Shown: positions 43,400 to 55,214, counted from the first letter of the stretch. The stretch: 64,000 nt of DNA from Adiantum capillus-veneris (GCA_014529385.2 CM043962.1:124354470-124418469), one strand, 5' to 3'. Made by a program: numbers and translations. Notes: generated by a model from the letters alone, not told the origin.

Positions 43400-44134
43400 G
43401 GGGATGTAAAGGATATGTAGGCTCATGCATTGATTGCGTTGTCTGTGAAGCGCACCATTGTTCCTCACATCTGTTCAGTAAAATCTGCAAAACAGGCTTC
43501 GGATATTCTAGCAAGTCTTTATGCAAGACACAATGAGGCTAAAATTGCTTTGCTGCGTAAAGAGCTGGAGTGAAAGATTATGCATGAGGAAGATGATATG
43601 GACACTTTCCTTTCTAGTGTCAAGGATATCAATGAGCAACTTATTTCTACAGGTGAAGTCATGTCAGACAGTTCCCTTGTGTAGACTGTTCTTGATGCCT
43701 TACCAGTGTTTTGCTAGTACTTGGAGACTTATGACCCAAGGAAATCCAAAATTTGTCAAGTTTGATGCATTATGCACATTGCTGTTGCAAGAGTCACTTT
43801 CCAAAAAAATAGGACTAGACAACGTGCAGTTGAACAGGCTTTTATTGCTTCTCAAAGAAAGGGTGGTAACAGCAATTCAACCACTTCTTATGGTTCTGCT
43901 ACGAGTGGCAAAACTTCTGTTCTTAATGCTTCTGCTGGCAGCACTTTGTGTGGCAATTCTGGTGATAAGGGCAAGAAGATGATGCATTGCCATTATTGTA
44001 AAGCTAATGATCAATTGATCAAGCAGTGTCCTAAGTTGAAGGCTATAGAGGCTAAGACGAAAGAGGGTGGTTCCACTGCAAAGGTTGGTTCCACTACAAA
44101 TGCAGCCATTGTTGAGTCTTTTGTGAGACTGTGA
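43400..44134 (+). pseudogene. Copia gag with degenerate zinc knuckle
   Basis: The copia gag (UBN2-type) domain reads HALIALSVKRTIVPHI, ASDILASLYARHNEAKIALL and DINEQLISTGEVMSD. The gag ends in a basic linker and CHYCKANDQLIKQC (about 43987-44028), a CX2CX4HX4C knuckle in which His is Gln. The N-terminal part of gag and the 5' LTR are missing at the short-element junction. Lesions include TAG stops near 43420, 43682 and 43715, a TGA near 43572 and a frameshift around 43740-43780. It would have formed the particle shell of this copia element. Confidence 0.9.
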
Positions 44135-44771
44135 TGCTGATGTCGATGTAGAATGGGCTTTTAGCGCAGAGTGCACTTACAATCCTGTTGTCGTTGATGC
44201 ATGCTTGTCAGTTGTTGCAGACTCATATGTGTGGTATTTTGACAGTGGTGCTACAAAGCACAATACCTCACATCGTGAATTGTTCACCTCTCTCGAGTTT
44301 GTCCCTCATGGGAATTCAGTTCCTTGTGCCAACAATGCCTCTTATCCCATTCAGGGAGTTGGAAAGATTGTGCTTACTGCTGCAAATGGCAGTTCCTTCA
44401 CACTTGTTGATGCATTTTATGTACCTGGGATCAAGAAGAATCTTTTGTCTATATCTGGACTTGTAGTCAAATTTGTGGATGATAGATGTACAGTTCATGA
44501 TCTGAGTTTTGGTGATGAAATTGTTTCATCTGGCCTTTTGTGCCGTGGGCTATATAAGCTCACTTTTTATGACAAGTGTGGACAAAGTTTTGCAAATGAT
44601 GTTGCAGATTCAAGGGCTATTTCAGATGCAAAACTTTGGTATACACGTTTTGGTCATCTGAATTTTTCCAGTTTGCTGCGTTTGCAGAAATCTGATATGG
44701 TTGCTTCTTTTCCGCCTCTTGAAGCACCTATCAAACATGTTTGTGAAGGCTGTATTTTGGGTAAGATGTAG
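44135..44771 (+). pseudogene. Copia protease and integrase zinc-finger region
   Basis: From 44205 an open stretch of 188 codons holds the protease motif YVWYFDSGATKHNTS, with the catalytic Asp at residue 13 and the normal DSGA. It continues with FYVPGIKKNLLSISGL, the GAG-pre-integrase signature. The integrase zinc finger follows as LWYTRFGHLN, then HVCEGCILGKM with its Cys pair. It ends at a TAG at 44769-44771 where copia elements normally continue (GKxxRxxFP). Motif preservation is good, so loss of function is due to stops and frameshifts. Confidence 0.92.
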
Positions 44772-45653
44772 CGTTCTAAGTTTCCAAAGGATGGTTCAGT
44801 TCAGACCACATGCAGGTTGCAGCTTGTGCATAGTGATGTTTGTGGGTCCATGCCAAATCCGTCCTTGGGCAATTATCTTTACTTTGTGACTTTCATTGAT
44901 GATTACTCCAGGCATGCATGGGTATTTCCGCTTAAAGCGAAGTTTGAAGTCTTTATGTTCTTCAAAAAAATTGGCTATGGCTGAAAATGTCTCGAAATGT
45001 ACTCAGGCACCCTCCGTTTCGATCGAGGGGGAGAGTATATGTCTCACGAATTCAATGCATTTATAGCTAGTCGTGGGATTAAACACCAATGTACAATGCC
45101 TTATACACCTCACCAAAATGGTGTTGCTGAGAGGAAAAACAGGTCACTTATGGAAATGGCACGATGTATGGTCAAAAGTCAAGCTTTGCCGCATTCTTTT
45201 TGGCTTGAGGCCATCATGTGTGCCACTTATGTACTAAAGAGGTGTCCTATGAAAGCTTAGCAGTCTATTACTCCATATGGAGAATGGCATGATAGAAAGC
45301 CTTATATTGAGCACATGCGTGTTTTTGGCTGTTTGACATATGCTTTGGTGCCACAAACACAGCGCAGAAAATTGGATGATAAGGCTGTCAAATGTATTTT
45401 TGTTGGTTATAGTGCTGAAAGAAAAGGTTACAAGTTGTATCATCCACAAACAAAACATATTCTGGTTTCATGGGATATAGTGTTTGTGGACGATTCTATT
45501 CAACCCTTGCTGTCATGTATTAGAGACAGTAATGTAAGCTTGCAGGACGTTTATGACACTTTGTTGCCTCTTTTTGGTGGTGGAGATACGAATGTAAGTT
45601 CGAATGAGACAAATGTACAGCCTATGGGGGTTTCCGGAAATGTTACAGATTAG
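44772..45653 (+). pseudogene. Copia integrase core and C-terminal region
   Basis: The core begins LVHSDVCG (first Asp) and FIDDYSRHAWVFPLK. A frameshift lies near 44970-44990. The stretch from 44997 contains RFDRGGEYMS and NGVAERKNRS. The second Asp and the Glu are separated by 35 residues, the classical D-35-E spacing. A TAG at 45258-45260 follows, and the C-terminal block reads MRVFGCLTYALVP and FVGYSAERKGYKLY. All three catalytic acids are present. The neighbouring reverse transcriptase is in the usual copia order (integrase before RT). Confidence 0.92.
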
Positions 45654-46785
45654 CCTATTACTGATGTAGATATACATGATGTACTTGATGAGGAAAGGAC
45701 TAAAAATGAGCGGGCTAGAGGTATGCCAAAATGGCTGGTTCACACTTTGTGTGATAGTAAATTGGATGCACCTTTGTCTAGTCGTACTCGTTCAGGCTCT
45801 TGCCATACATCTTATGCATCAGATCGTTATGCTTTGGCTGTGTCTATCTTACATGATGTTGAGGAGCCTCTGTCTTTTGATGAAGCACATAATTTAGAAA
45901 ATTGGATGGCCACCATGCAATCAGAATATGATGCACTTATAGAAAATGACACATGGACTTTATGTGATTTGCCTCTTGGAAAAAAGACCATTGGTACGAA
46001 GTTGGTTTACAACTTGAAATGCAAGCCAGATGGTGAGATCGATCGCCATAAGGCTCGACTTTTTGCAAAGGGTTATGCACAACAAAAAGGCATAGATTAT
46101 GAAGAGACTTTTTCTCCCACTTGTCGTATGACTACTGTGCATTTTCTATGTGCATTGGTAGCGTATTTTGGTTGGGATGTACATCAATCATACATTGTTA
46201 GTGCTTTCTTGAATGTGACATATTTGAGGAAGTTTATGTAACACAACCTCGCGGTTTTATCATAAAAGGACAAGAGGACAAAGTGTGCAAATGTAAGAAG
46301 GCTTTGTATGGGTTGAAGCAATCTTCTCGTGCTTGGTATGAGAAAGCCGACACTCATTTGGTCAAGCGAGGCTTTTGTAACAGTCCAACAGAAAGCACAT
46401 GTATGTAAAGCGTGAGGGTGATGTACTTCTCATTGTGGTTCTTTATGTTGATTATTTGCTGATCACTGGACCAAATGAGAGACACACTGCTGAATTTAAG
46501 GCTGTTTTGAATGCTACTTTCAAAATTAAAGATTTGGGGCTGTTGCATCATTACTTGGGTGTACAATTTAAGCAGTGTGATGGTGGTATTTCCTTGTGTC
46601 AGAAAAGTTACATAGAGACATTGCTATGTAAGTTTGGACTTGAGGATTGCAAACCTATTGCCACTCCCATAGAAACAAGTTTCAAGTTGAGTCTACATGA
46701 TGCTGGCGATCCTACTGATGTCACTCTTTACCGAGCTACTGTTGGTTGTCTCATTTATGTATGCAATACGAGGCCGGATATTTAG
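45654..46785 (+). pseudogene. Copia reverse transcriptase
   Basis: The first half (45723-46241) gives NWMATMQSEYDALIEN, KLVYNLKCKPDGEIDRHKAR and KGYAQQKGIDYEETFSP. A frameshift lies near 46210-46240. After ALYGLK-like sequence the second half (46399-46785) reads VVLYVDYLLITG. The YVDD active-site box is thus YVDY, losing the second catalytic Asp. IKDLGLLHHYLGVQF and ATPIETSFKL follow. A TAG at 46783-46785 interrupts TRPDIxFAVSQ. The enzyme would be inactive even without the stops. Confidence 0.93.
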
Positions 46786-47086
46786 TTTGCAGTCTCACAA
46801 GTCAGCAAATTTATGCATAGCCCAGGGTCTAAGCATTGTTAGGCTTCCAATAAGATTTTCTGCTACCTTAGTGGCACTTTACATCTTGGCTTGTTTTATC
46901 CCAAGGGGGGATCATTGCCGCCAGACTTACATGATTTTTTGGACTCAGATTGGGCTGGTTGTTTTGACACGCGAGTATCCACAAGTGGTTTTTGTTTCAT
47001 GCTTGGCGTTCATGTATATTATTGTTGAGCAAGAAGCAACCTACTTTGAGTTGTGAGGCTGAGTACAGGGCAATCTTCACAACTAC
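46786..47086 (+). pseudogene. Copia RNase H, truncated by an LTR
   Basis: FAVSQVSKFMHSPGSKHC, then a TAG where Gln stands in relatives (HWQA), then YLSGTLHLGL. The RNase H active-site block is LDSDWAGCFDTRVSTSGF. After a one-base deletion SKKQPTLSCEAEYRA follows. The coding sequence ends at FTTT, where a new LTR begins at 47087. I did not find the missing 3' end elsewhere in the window. Confidence 0.88.
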
Positions 47087-47239
47087 TGTCATGCCAAGGG
47101 TAGGACTAGACGGGCACGGCCCGTGCAATGTGCCGAACACACATGCAATAAAGAGGTCTATATATGGAAGAGGGCCAGGGGCCTATATATAGGATGGTTG
47201 AGAGGTTATTCGCATCTCTAACTGCCCATTGGTCTTCCA
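47087..47239 (+). repeat. LTR of a third copia-type element
   Basis: The 153-bp stretch starts TGTCATGCCA exactly where copia homology stops and ends CTTCCA next to a primer site. It contains TATATA runs at 47158 and 47194 and the hairpin ACGGGC-ACG-GCCCGT. Its partner LTR was not found, so the boundary is inferred from the homology break and the primer site. Confidence 0.75.
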
Positions 47240-50200
47240 CTGGTATCAGAGCTCAGGGGAGAAGGGGGAGGAATCAGAAGGGGGCATGGAGGCCATGGAT
47301 CTTCGATCTCTCTCTCTCTCTCTCTATCTCTCGCATTAAGGAGGGAATAAGGCACGGAGAGCATCATGAAGTCTCTTCCATGGTGGATTTGATGAGTCGG
47401 TGAAGGCATTCAAAGGCATGCAAAGGACGAAGAAGCGTCGAAGGCAATAAGGAAAACCCCTAAGAGCGCCATGCATGGCTAAGGAACCACGGGGAAAGAT
47501 TGCATGCTCTTCACCTCATAAACCTTCCCAAGGCGGGCTCGAGAGAGAACGACGATCAGTGGGAGCAGGTCCTTGTAGGGATGGAAGGTCTACACTCGAC
47601 CTACATGAAAATCCCATTAACTGGGCTCAATAAGAGCGCAATTTCCTGATCTACAAAAGACATCATAGGCTGAGGACCTGTAGGTCGATAAGCAGAGCGC
47701 CCTTGCAACGTCTTGTTTTGCGCTGTCTGTGAGCTGCGCCATGGTTTTTTTTTCGCTTGAGTTTACACTAGGGATGCCCAATTTTGGACATCCCTCCCAA
47801 AATTTGAAGGAGATTTTCCCATGGATCTGCAGAAATTGGATGCCTCGGATCAAGCAAGGCAGAGTTTTCTGCACTTTTTATGTGAAAAAAATTACGTCAC
47901 AAGTTGGCATTCAAGCACGGCCAATTCTGTGAGCATGCCCAGGATGGTCTGCAAGAAAATTTCTGAAATTGCTTGCATCAGAAGCACGGCTTCTCCTACA
48001 CCTACCAAAGCACATCTAGGGCGAATGATCATTAGGAACTCCAAAGCATGCATGGAAGCCAACAAGGACATGTCACGAACATGTCAAGGATCCGGGATGG
48101 ACAACAGGCTGTTCGACCCTGGCTTGTTTGCACGAAACGACTTCGGAAATGTCCTCAAAAAGGATCTACGTGTGGAGTCTTACCCTAGATGAAGAGATCA
48201 CAGCGACAACGATGTTGCTAGTGATTTGAGGAGATTGGTCAGGCCATCTCTTAGGTCCTCGGCAAGATGATTCCCATGTTGAGGTATGCAGTCGTTTTTG
48301 TTTGGTTTCAGCAAGTATTAACATATACTGTGTAGTTATTGTATGCAGAAGACGTGTGCGTGCTTTCGGCACTCCAGGCACAAGCACGGCTTGTGACAGT
48401 TCCATTATTCATTAAAAATTTGTTCAACCTGTTGTTGGCAAGGGCCAATGATTAGATGTACATCCGACTCAAGCATGGCTTGCGTACATCAAATGTTGAT
48501 TCGAAGCAGGGCTTCTCGAGAGTACCTTGCTAACACATGTTTGTCTGAGGTTCCAATTTGATACTATAATTGTTGCAAAGGCATGGCCTATTGCTCAATT
48601 TGTTGGCGGACGTAAAGCTAATCAGCATGGCCGACTGTTTGTTGCATTTCTTTTTCTACCTCTGAGTTTGGGGTAGCGAATTGGGCAAGGCCATTCGCAT
48701 CAGGAACTCGTTCGATTCGTACGGTGGCAGCCTTCATCGGCAGGTGTGCTTAATGAGGTAAACAATTGATATTTGTTTATGTGCTTGATACCTATGGTAT
48801 GTGCTGGGCATTTATGTTTGATCACGGCTATCATTCCTAGACTCAAGTATGTATGAGATGCGCACACTTTGCACATATAATTCTCTTTTTCCAAAAGATC
48901 TACAAGTAGACAAGGTCGACTCTTTTTGCTATGTCATCGGTCGCTAATAGCATTTATTAGCAAGGAGGCCGAACATAGTTATATGAAGCATCACTTCTCC
49001 TGAGTACCTTGATAGAGCACGCTCATCAAAGGTTACATTTTCTTTCCAAGGAAAGGCCAAGCGCCAATTTTTCAGTCTCTCAAGGAGATAGACATGGCCT
49101 ATTACTAGACTTGTTGTAGGCAGCAAGTTGCTCGGCATGGCCGACTACTTATCACTGTTTCTCGAAGCAGACAGAGGATGTTTGCCCCATAGTACATTCT
49201 AATTTCAGTTGTAATTGCTCGACAAGGTCGACTCTTTTTGTCATGCTATTTGCAGCCACATTAGTTGGCTATTAGCACTCTCTCTCGCACGACAGATTTG
49301 GCTATGAGCCACCTTTATGCGAGCTTTCCCTTTGGAATCTCATGACAACTGGTTGCAGCAACAACTACCAGGTTAGCCAAGTTTAAGTTTTTCTTGTTTT
49401 TTTTCCATGTTTACACTTTAGTTGGCAAATTACTATCATGGTGCAAAACAAAGTACTTTGGAAATTTTATACGAAGCAAGTCTTCTCCCTTGTGCCCAGA
49501 TAATGCCCATTGATTTGGAATCAAGGGAATTGGCACACAAGTTTGGGGAATGGGAAAAATAGGGAATGTCAGCTCACAGAATCCCTACCAGTTTATTATA
49601 TGCAAGGCACTTATGGTTTTGGTTCTCACGCTTGAGACCGCCATAGTAGCCAAGGGCTTACATTTTTGCATGCAAGTCATGCTAAGCAGGTGGCATGGAT
49701 TCCACCACTTTATGCATTATGCTTCCGCTATCACACTCGCAACTTTGTCAAGGACAGAAGTGATGGATTATTGAACCTGATGGCTGGTTGCTATCAACAC
49801 CCACCAACACTAAAAGGCACCTAAATCTAGGACTTATTTCACAGGCAACGTGCCAATGCTACGTCATTTTCATACAATCACGATCCTGCAAGGCAGGTAG
49901 ATCAAGATGTGGTTGTGTTTTTCGGTTACCTCTCTCAATGAGCGACTCATATCGGAAAACTGTGGAATGCTTATACGATAAGTTGCAAGTCAGGCATAAG
50001 ATGCGTAAGAGCACACCGCTTGGACACACACTCTAAAAAATAAAGGAAAGTTCCTCAGCCTAGCATGCTCTTCTTCTCTCGTTCTCTCTCTGTTTACGGG
50101 AAAAAATGAAAATCTAAGCTTTTGATACGTGTTTTGCTCGTGAGTCAGCCTGAGCCAAGGTGCTCTAACTCTCAGCTAACATGTGGCGAAGATGCTTCTC

Positions 50201-50537
50201 AACTTAGTCTTCATCGGTTCGTCCATTGAACACTAATTTGCATAAGGGCTATGAGCCACACAGGCTAAGAGCCATTGTCAAGCCAAGGGTAAGACCCAAC
50301 TATTCGCATTCTTTGGGTGATTTTTTTCAAGAGTGAAGAGATCTACCCAGGGAAGTATACATCGACGTTAATGGACAAGCAAGAGTCTTGTCATTTAGGA
50401 TTTTTACAATGTCATTTTTGCACTACATGTTTTCAGTGTGACACTCAAGTTAAGTTTTTGATAAATCTTCAACTCACAGCCGTTAATCTCTACAAGGAAG
50501 TATAGATGCAGCAATCAGTTGAGATAGCATGGCTGTC
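47110..50537. repeat. Field of short hairpins with A-N-G triloops
   Basis: Members include ACGGGC-ACG-GCCCGT (47110), AGAAGC-ACG-GCTTCT (47980), CACAAGC-ACG-GCTTGTG (48379), CAAGC-ATG-GCTTG (48470), GAAGC-AGG-GCTTC (48503), AGGC-ATG-GCCT (48579), TCGGC-ATG-GCCGA (49132), TCGAC-AAG-GTCGA (49219), TGGCT-ATG-AGCCA (49299), AGCC-AAG-GGCT (49648), GGCT-ATG-AGCC (50247), GGCT-AAG-AGCC (50263) and GATAGC-ATG-GCTGTC (50523, one G-T pair). Stem sequences differ but pairing and loop type are kept. Confidence 0.75.
47241..47252 (+). other. Primer binding site, initiator tRNA-Met
   Basis: TGGTATCAGAGC, one base after the LTR. Confidence 0.9.
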
Positions 50538-51839
50538 CACCAGAGCTAGGCAGTTCACTTGTGTGCATTCCCTGCTCTCTATATAGCACTACAGAGTGTC
50601 TATGGACATATTGTTTTGGGGTACGACCCGACGGATGACTGCTACATCACCCCATAGGCATTGAGGATCACAGTTTGATCTATCCTAGTTAGCCTTTCAA
50701 GGAAAGAATTCCGCAATCTACCACGCGGTAGCGGACAAACTCAACCTTTCAAGTTGATTCCAATCATTATGTACACAGTTAACTATGTTGATTACTGTTA
50801 CCTGTTAGTTGAGCAGTTTCTACAAAGGGTCTTACCAAGGGGTTTGACTACGTATATGTTAACCAAAGGGGTTTGATTGCACAAGCAACACCCAAGGTTT
50901 CGAGTGCAATGTTGATTGGTCTTTTCAAAATTTTTCAAGCGTATAAATACGCTTGAATGTTTCAAAGTTATGCCAAGGGCATGTTGGAACAGAGTATTTT
51001 GGATCGTAGCGTCCACTATACCTTATGCTGTTACGAATCTACTTGTAGGGTTTGATTTGGCACCTGTTGTCACATGGGATACAACATGGTCTAGGAACTC
51101 AAGGAGTTGAGTTTAGCCAGTGTGGAGCAATGAATGAGGGTCCCTCTCACTTTTGTCGTAAAGCGTTTAGAGCTACCTCCACACACAAGTACATCTTGTA
51201 CTTGTAGAATGTTCTTTTTCAGACATCCTTAGTTGAGACATATTCCACATGTGGCGAATATGAGTCTCTGGGACTGACACTGGCGCCCCCTATTTCAAAT
51301 ATGTGTCACGACAAAGTCCCTATGTGTTGGTCACATCTGTTTTCTCGACCATTTTAAGCACATAGTATCAGGAGTCCCTAAAACCTAAATAAGGAGTCTT
51401 CTCTCATACTCCATGGCCACCATCCTCGCCATCATTCTCTAAGGTATTGATGTGTTGCTAGTAGGATCATACCTACTTGCTGGGTTGATTGTTTTTGACA
51501 AGGGATTATGCCATCCTTGGCTTGCTTCTCTATATCCTTGTTATGTATGATCAGATGCCGTTGTATTGTTAAGTTGGTGTCTTGTGTATATATATGCTAC
51601 ATAAGGTCCCTAAGCTTCATTTCCATGTGTTTCGCCATATGTTTTGATGCCATCATAATGCCAGAAGTCTCACTTGCCTATGTGCACTATGTGTGAGGTC
51701 CCTAAACCTCTTAATTTAGGGTGGTGCCCCCTTTGTTTTGTTCTTTGCTTGTTTGCATGAGGCGTGGTTTGTGGAGTGTGCACGAGTACAGAGGCCACCC
51801 GATTGCACTGCTCTTTTTCCTGCTATCACCACTCTATCC
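47253..51839 (+). other. Non-coding interior behind the third LTR
   Basis: Short purine-rich leader, a CT microsatellite at about 47311-47333, then 4.5 kb without any gag or pol motif on either strand. The left 3.3 kb holds the hairpin field. The rest shows only short frames. It may be the body of a large non-autonomous element, but no second LTR was recognised. Confidence 0.5.
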
Positions 51840-52258
51840 CTAAAAGCTCATAACACCGTTTACACATCAAATGAACTCGGAATCGCTTCAAACTTGCTAG
51901 GCATCATCCCCTCACTAGGATACACTTACCTATAAGTCCAATCTCACCAGATTATAACCCTAACTACCTCAAATACAATTGTGATAGACTCACAGGTCAT
52001 AACCTAAAAGTATGCAAAACCTAAGTCTATGAACATCTATGCGTAGCTAATCTCGCCCTCGCTCCATAAAGTACTTGATTGTTGAAAACAAACACCGTTT
52101 GTGCTACTTACAAGAAAAACAAGCTCGTGGGAAGATCGCTCGCGAGCAGCTCAATGATATGAATGCGTGGCTTGGGTGCATAGCTCTCGGAGAGGCTACC
52201 GCGATGGTGTGTTCGCTTCGTGAATCCGGTGAGGGAGATGCGCGTAGCGAAGAGGATA

Positions 52259-52293
<35 letters not shown>

Positions 52294-52310
52294 ACTCGTA
52301 CGACACAAAA
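51840..52310 (-). repeat. Gypsy LTR relic related to the 14.7-kb element
   Basis: On the minus strand a GA-rich tract is followed in order by blocks shared with the gypsy LTR: TAGCTACGCATAG and, further on, GTGTATCCTAGTGAGGGGATG. The intervening sequence has diverged strongly, so this is a distant or old family member. Confidence 0.6.
52262..52291. repeat. (TC)15 microsatellite
   Basis: Perfect dinucleotide tract within the LTR relic. Confidence 0.95.
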
Positions 52311-53267
52311 TTAATGATTTAAATGTTATTCAAAAATGGTTCTAATGTAATAGGACTAATCTTTGAAGTTCTTAAAGTCGAAAAGAATGTAGTAGGGCAT
52401 ATCTTTCATTTAGCACATTTGAAATATTGTTGAATACTCTGTTAAGTAGAGCTTATATGAATGAGTTTGAGATATTAAGAGAGAACATATATTCTTTTTT
52501 TAAATAATACATATTTGATAAAGATTAATGAATAATAGATAGTTTGTCTATAAACAGTAAAATTGACATTTTTATTATTATTTATGTGTTTTAGCTTAAA
52601 ATGCATGGGTGGGCTTAAAATAAGTTGAAAAAGTAGTGGAGACCAAAAATAGAGGTTTTATAAGTCGCGACCTAAAAATTGCGTTTTCTGCCAAATAAAG
52701 ACGTTTTTCGCAATTCTGTCCGCGATGCCTTCTAAACCAGACCTATTCTCGTCGTTTTGAGTACCTGGATTGCTCTGTTCTAAGATCGTTTGTAAAATTT
52801 ATGATAAAAACAAACAGATGGCAACAGCATTAATGTAGTATACACAGGGACAAACAGACATACAACTTCATACAGCTCTCCCTGCTATCAACCAAGAAGT
52901 GGATTTGTTTCTTCATGGTAGACTATTGAAATTGAGATTATGAAGGTACATAATTATGTTTTTTTACTTTGATTATCATGTTGAATTTTTTTGTACGAGT
53001 ATGTTCTTTTGGCTATTTTGTAGGCGATGCAGAAATCAATGTGTGAAACACGATCTGTGCAAAGTGTCATGATAAAAATCTAACCTTCACGGATCGCTTA
53101 GCGATCACGTTCTTATCTTATTCTCGCAGGTATACTTGGTGCGAAAATTGAGTTGACTGAACGCTTAAAAAGTGACTATTGTGAGAAGTTGCAGGCTTTT
53201 CGAGGAAAAGAAGGATAAAAGCACGACGGATGGTGCGCTTGGGGATCATTCACAGATCTCCTCTTCT
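52311..53267. other. No gene identified; possible exon remnants
   Basis: AT-rich. TTCTCGCAG-GTATACTTGG near 53130 looks like a splice acceptor and may belong to a decayed host gene. A 15-bp near-palindrome GATCGCTTAGCGATC lies at about 53092. Confidence 0.35.
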
Positions 53268-53330
53268 GCGAGTACGAGTGCGAGTGTGATTGCGAGTGCG
53301 AGTGCTAGTGTGGGTGCGAGTACGAGTGAG
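53268..53330. repeat. (GCGAGT)n hexamer repeat
   Basis: About ten imperfect GCGAGT/ACGAGT units. In one frame it encodes Ser-Ala repeats. Copy B inserted just after it. Confidence 0.9.
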
Positions 53331-53334
53331 ACGC
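53331..53334. repeat. Target site duplication, left (acgc)
   Basis: ACGC precedes the LTR start and recurs at 59413-59416. Confidence 0.75.
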
Positions 53335-55209
53335 TGGTGCAGCCAAAGTGTGTCGACGCTACAAGATGGCATGGACTAGGTGTGTACAGGCAAGTAGAAG
53401 CATGGCAAAGGACTGGAGCACCGAGGAAGTTCATGGGATGATAGCTAGCAGCGGGAGTGTATGCATGATGCGGCTTATAGGCCAAGAAAGGCTCCATAAT
53501 GTGCTAATTGGGGTAGCAGGTGAAGGAGATGTAGAGTGAAAATTTTGGGTCCGGAAATGAAGAGCTTAAAGTGCTGAAGGAGCAGGTCCAGACGGCTCAT
53601 CAAACCGAGCTACGGAGCCCAAGTTATTGAAGGTTGAAGTTTTGATGGTTTGTAGATTCTTTCCGGATAGGGCAGCTGGTGACAGGTGATCCAAGTGGAA
53701 CTTGAGGTATAGATGTGTAGAGCTCCGCTCATAGAGCCTACCCATCTTTTCGGATTGTGGATCGGAGCTCTGGATTGCAAGCTATGGTCAGCTGAAGTTT
53801 TTGTGGGGGCCAGGTCTGATCCCACTTGGCCACATTGGAGTAATTGCAGATGGTTAATTGCAGATGGTTTGATCGTGTTTTGGTCGCATTGGATCTCGGT
53901 CCTGGAGGAGTCGAATAACGGTGCGGATCATGGAGGAACATGACGGGAGTGTACGTCTTTACTCGGGCTTTGCGGCTCACCAACAGAAGGTGGGAGCACA
54001 AAATGGGGGCCAGGTCAAGGCAGATTGCAAAGTTTTATTGGTTAAAGGAAGAAAATAATGAGTTTTTGGAGCCCTTGGGGTTCAAGTCTTAGGGGAATGC
54101 CACGTGGAAGGGGCCTAAAACCCACATGCGGGGGCGGGACCGTTGAGGCCAGGCTATAAAGGCTGAGGCGTGGGCTCCCATTAGCACACAAGGAAGGAGA
54201 GAGAGGGGAGCTCTCTTGGGCGCAGGTATGGTGTCCGCGCGCATGGCGCTGCTGTGGGCGTTCGGGGGCGATTTTGGTGGCAATGGTGGGTGGCCCTGGC
54301 TGGTGATGTAGTGATGACGTGGTAGGCCTTGCTAGAGGCAGGTCCCGTGGCTCCAAATTTTTGAGAAGGAGAGGGAGAGCAATAGCGAGGTCGCTATTTC
54401 CTCCCCCCTCTTGTAGGAGACAGGTCCCGCAGCAGCGTGCAAGGAGGTGCCGACAAGCAAATGAAGTGCAAGGAGAAGGGAGTCTGGGCGGCCGGCAAAA
54501 AAAGTGAAGGGAAAGGGGCCAAAGAGACAATGTGTCTAGCATGCAAAAGTTTCCAAGAATAATTAAGCCGAGTGTTGGCAATGCATAGAACTTCTAAATG
54601 GAACTCCAAAGGGAGTGCACGGTATGGAATCACACCACCATTTTTTCTTTTTTGGACTCCTATGCACACCCCTATAAAAGGGTGCTTATGTTCATTTGTA
54701 AGGGTCTTTTTTTGGGACCAGTGTCTTTTGCCAAGGAGGGCTTTGGACCAAGGAGGGTTTTTTTGCCAAGGCTTTTGGAGCTCTTGTTTTTGGTTGCCGA
54801 GGTTTATGCCGGCGGTGTGTTGGATGTACATGATATTGCCTATGCTAGTAGACTATTCCCTACTGTTTCAAGGCGTCATTCCCCATTCCCTCTTCTCTTC
54901 TCTGCTGGTGTGGGTGTGTTTCCGGGCGTGTGTAGGTGTGTGTGCCCCCCCGGAGGTTTTTCGTGCAAAGAGAGATAGAGAGAGGTTGTGTGAGTGCGGA
55001 AGGCTGTGTATTGATCGGAGCGTAGTGATTGAGTCTGTCTGGTGCATTGTAAGGCGTATGTGCGTATGATTGTGTGAAAGCAATGGTTTGCTTGCGGGTA
55101 GTGTTGAGTTTTGAAGGTGAACTCTAGTGGATTGGGTCGCTGTGTATTCCCTGGGCTATAGTGAGGCATTGTGTTGTGTGCTGGGTGTGTTCCCCTTTCC
55201 CCCTCTCCA
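53335..55209 (+). repeat. 5' LTR of copy B
   Basis: It is colinear with 57411-59412 but lacks about 150 bp present there near 57880-58030. It contains the palindrome GCAATAGCGA-GG-TCGCTATTtC at 54379-54400. Confidence 0.92.
54672..54681 (+). promoter_or_regulatory. TATA box of copy B 5' LTR
   Basis: CTATAAAAGG, conserved in the 3' LTR (58895-58904) and, on the minus strand, in copy A. Confidence 0.65.
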
Positions 55210-55214
55210 TCTTT

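Noticed and set aside
53172-53441. Ser-Ala-rich frame as a gene
   Set aside because: It arises from the GCGAGT repeat and runs into the copy B LTR.
54042-54581. 179-codon minus-strand frame (and 58221-58640)
   Set aside because: Both lie antisense inside copy B LTRs and repeat between them only because the LTRs are duplicates.
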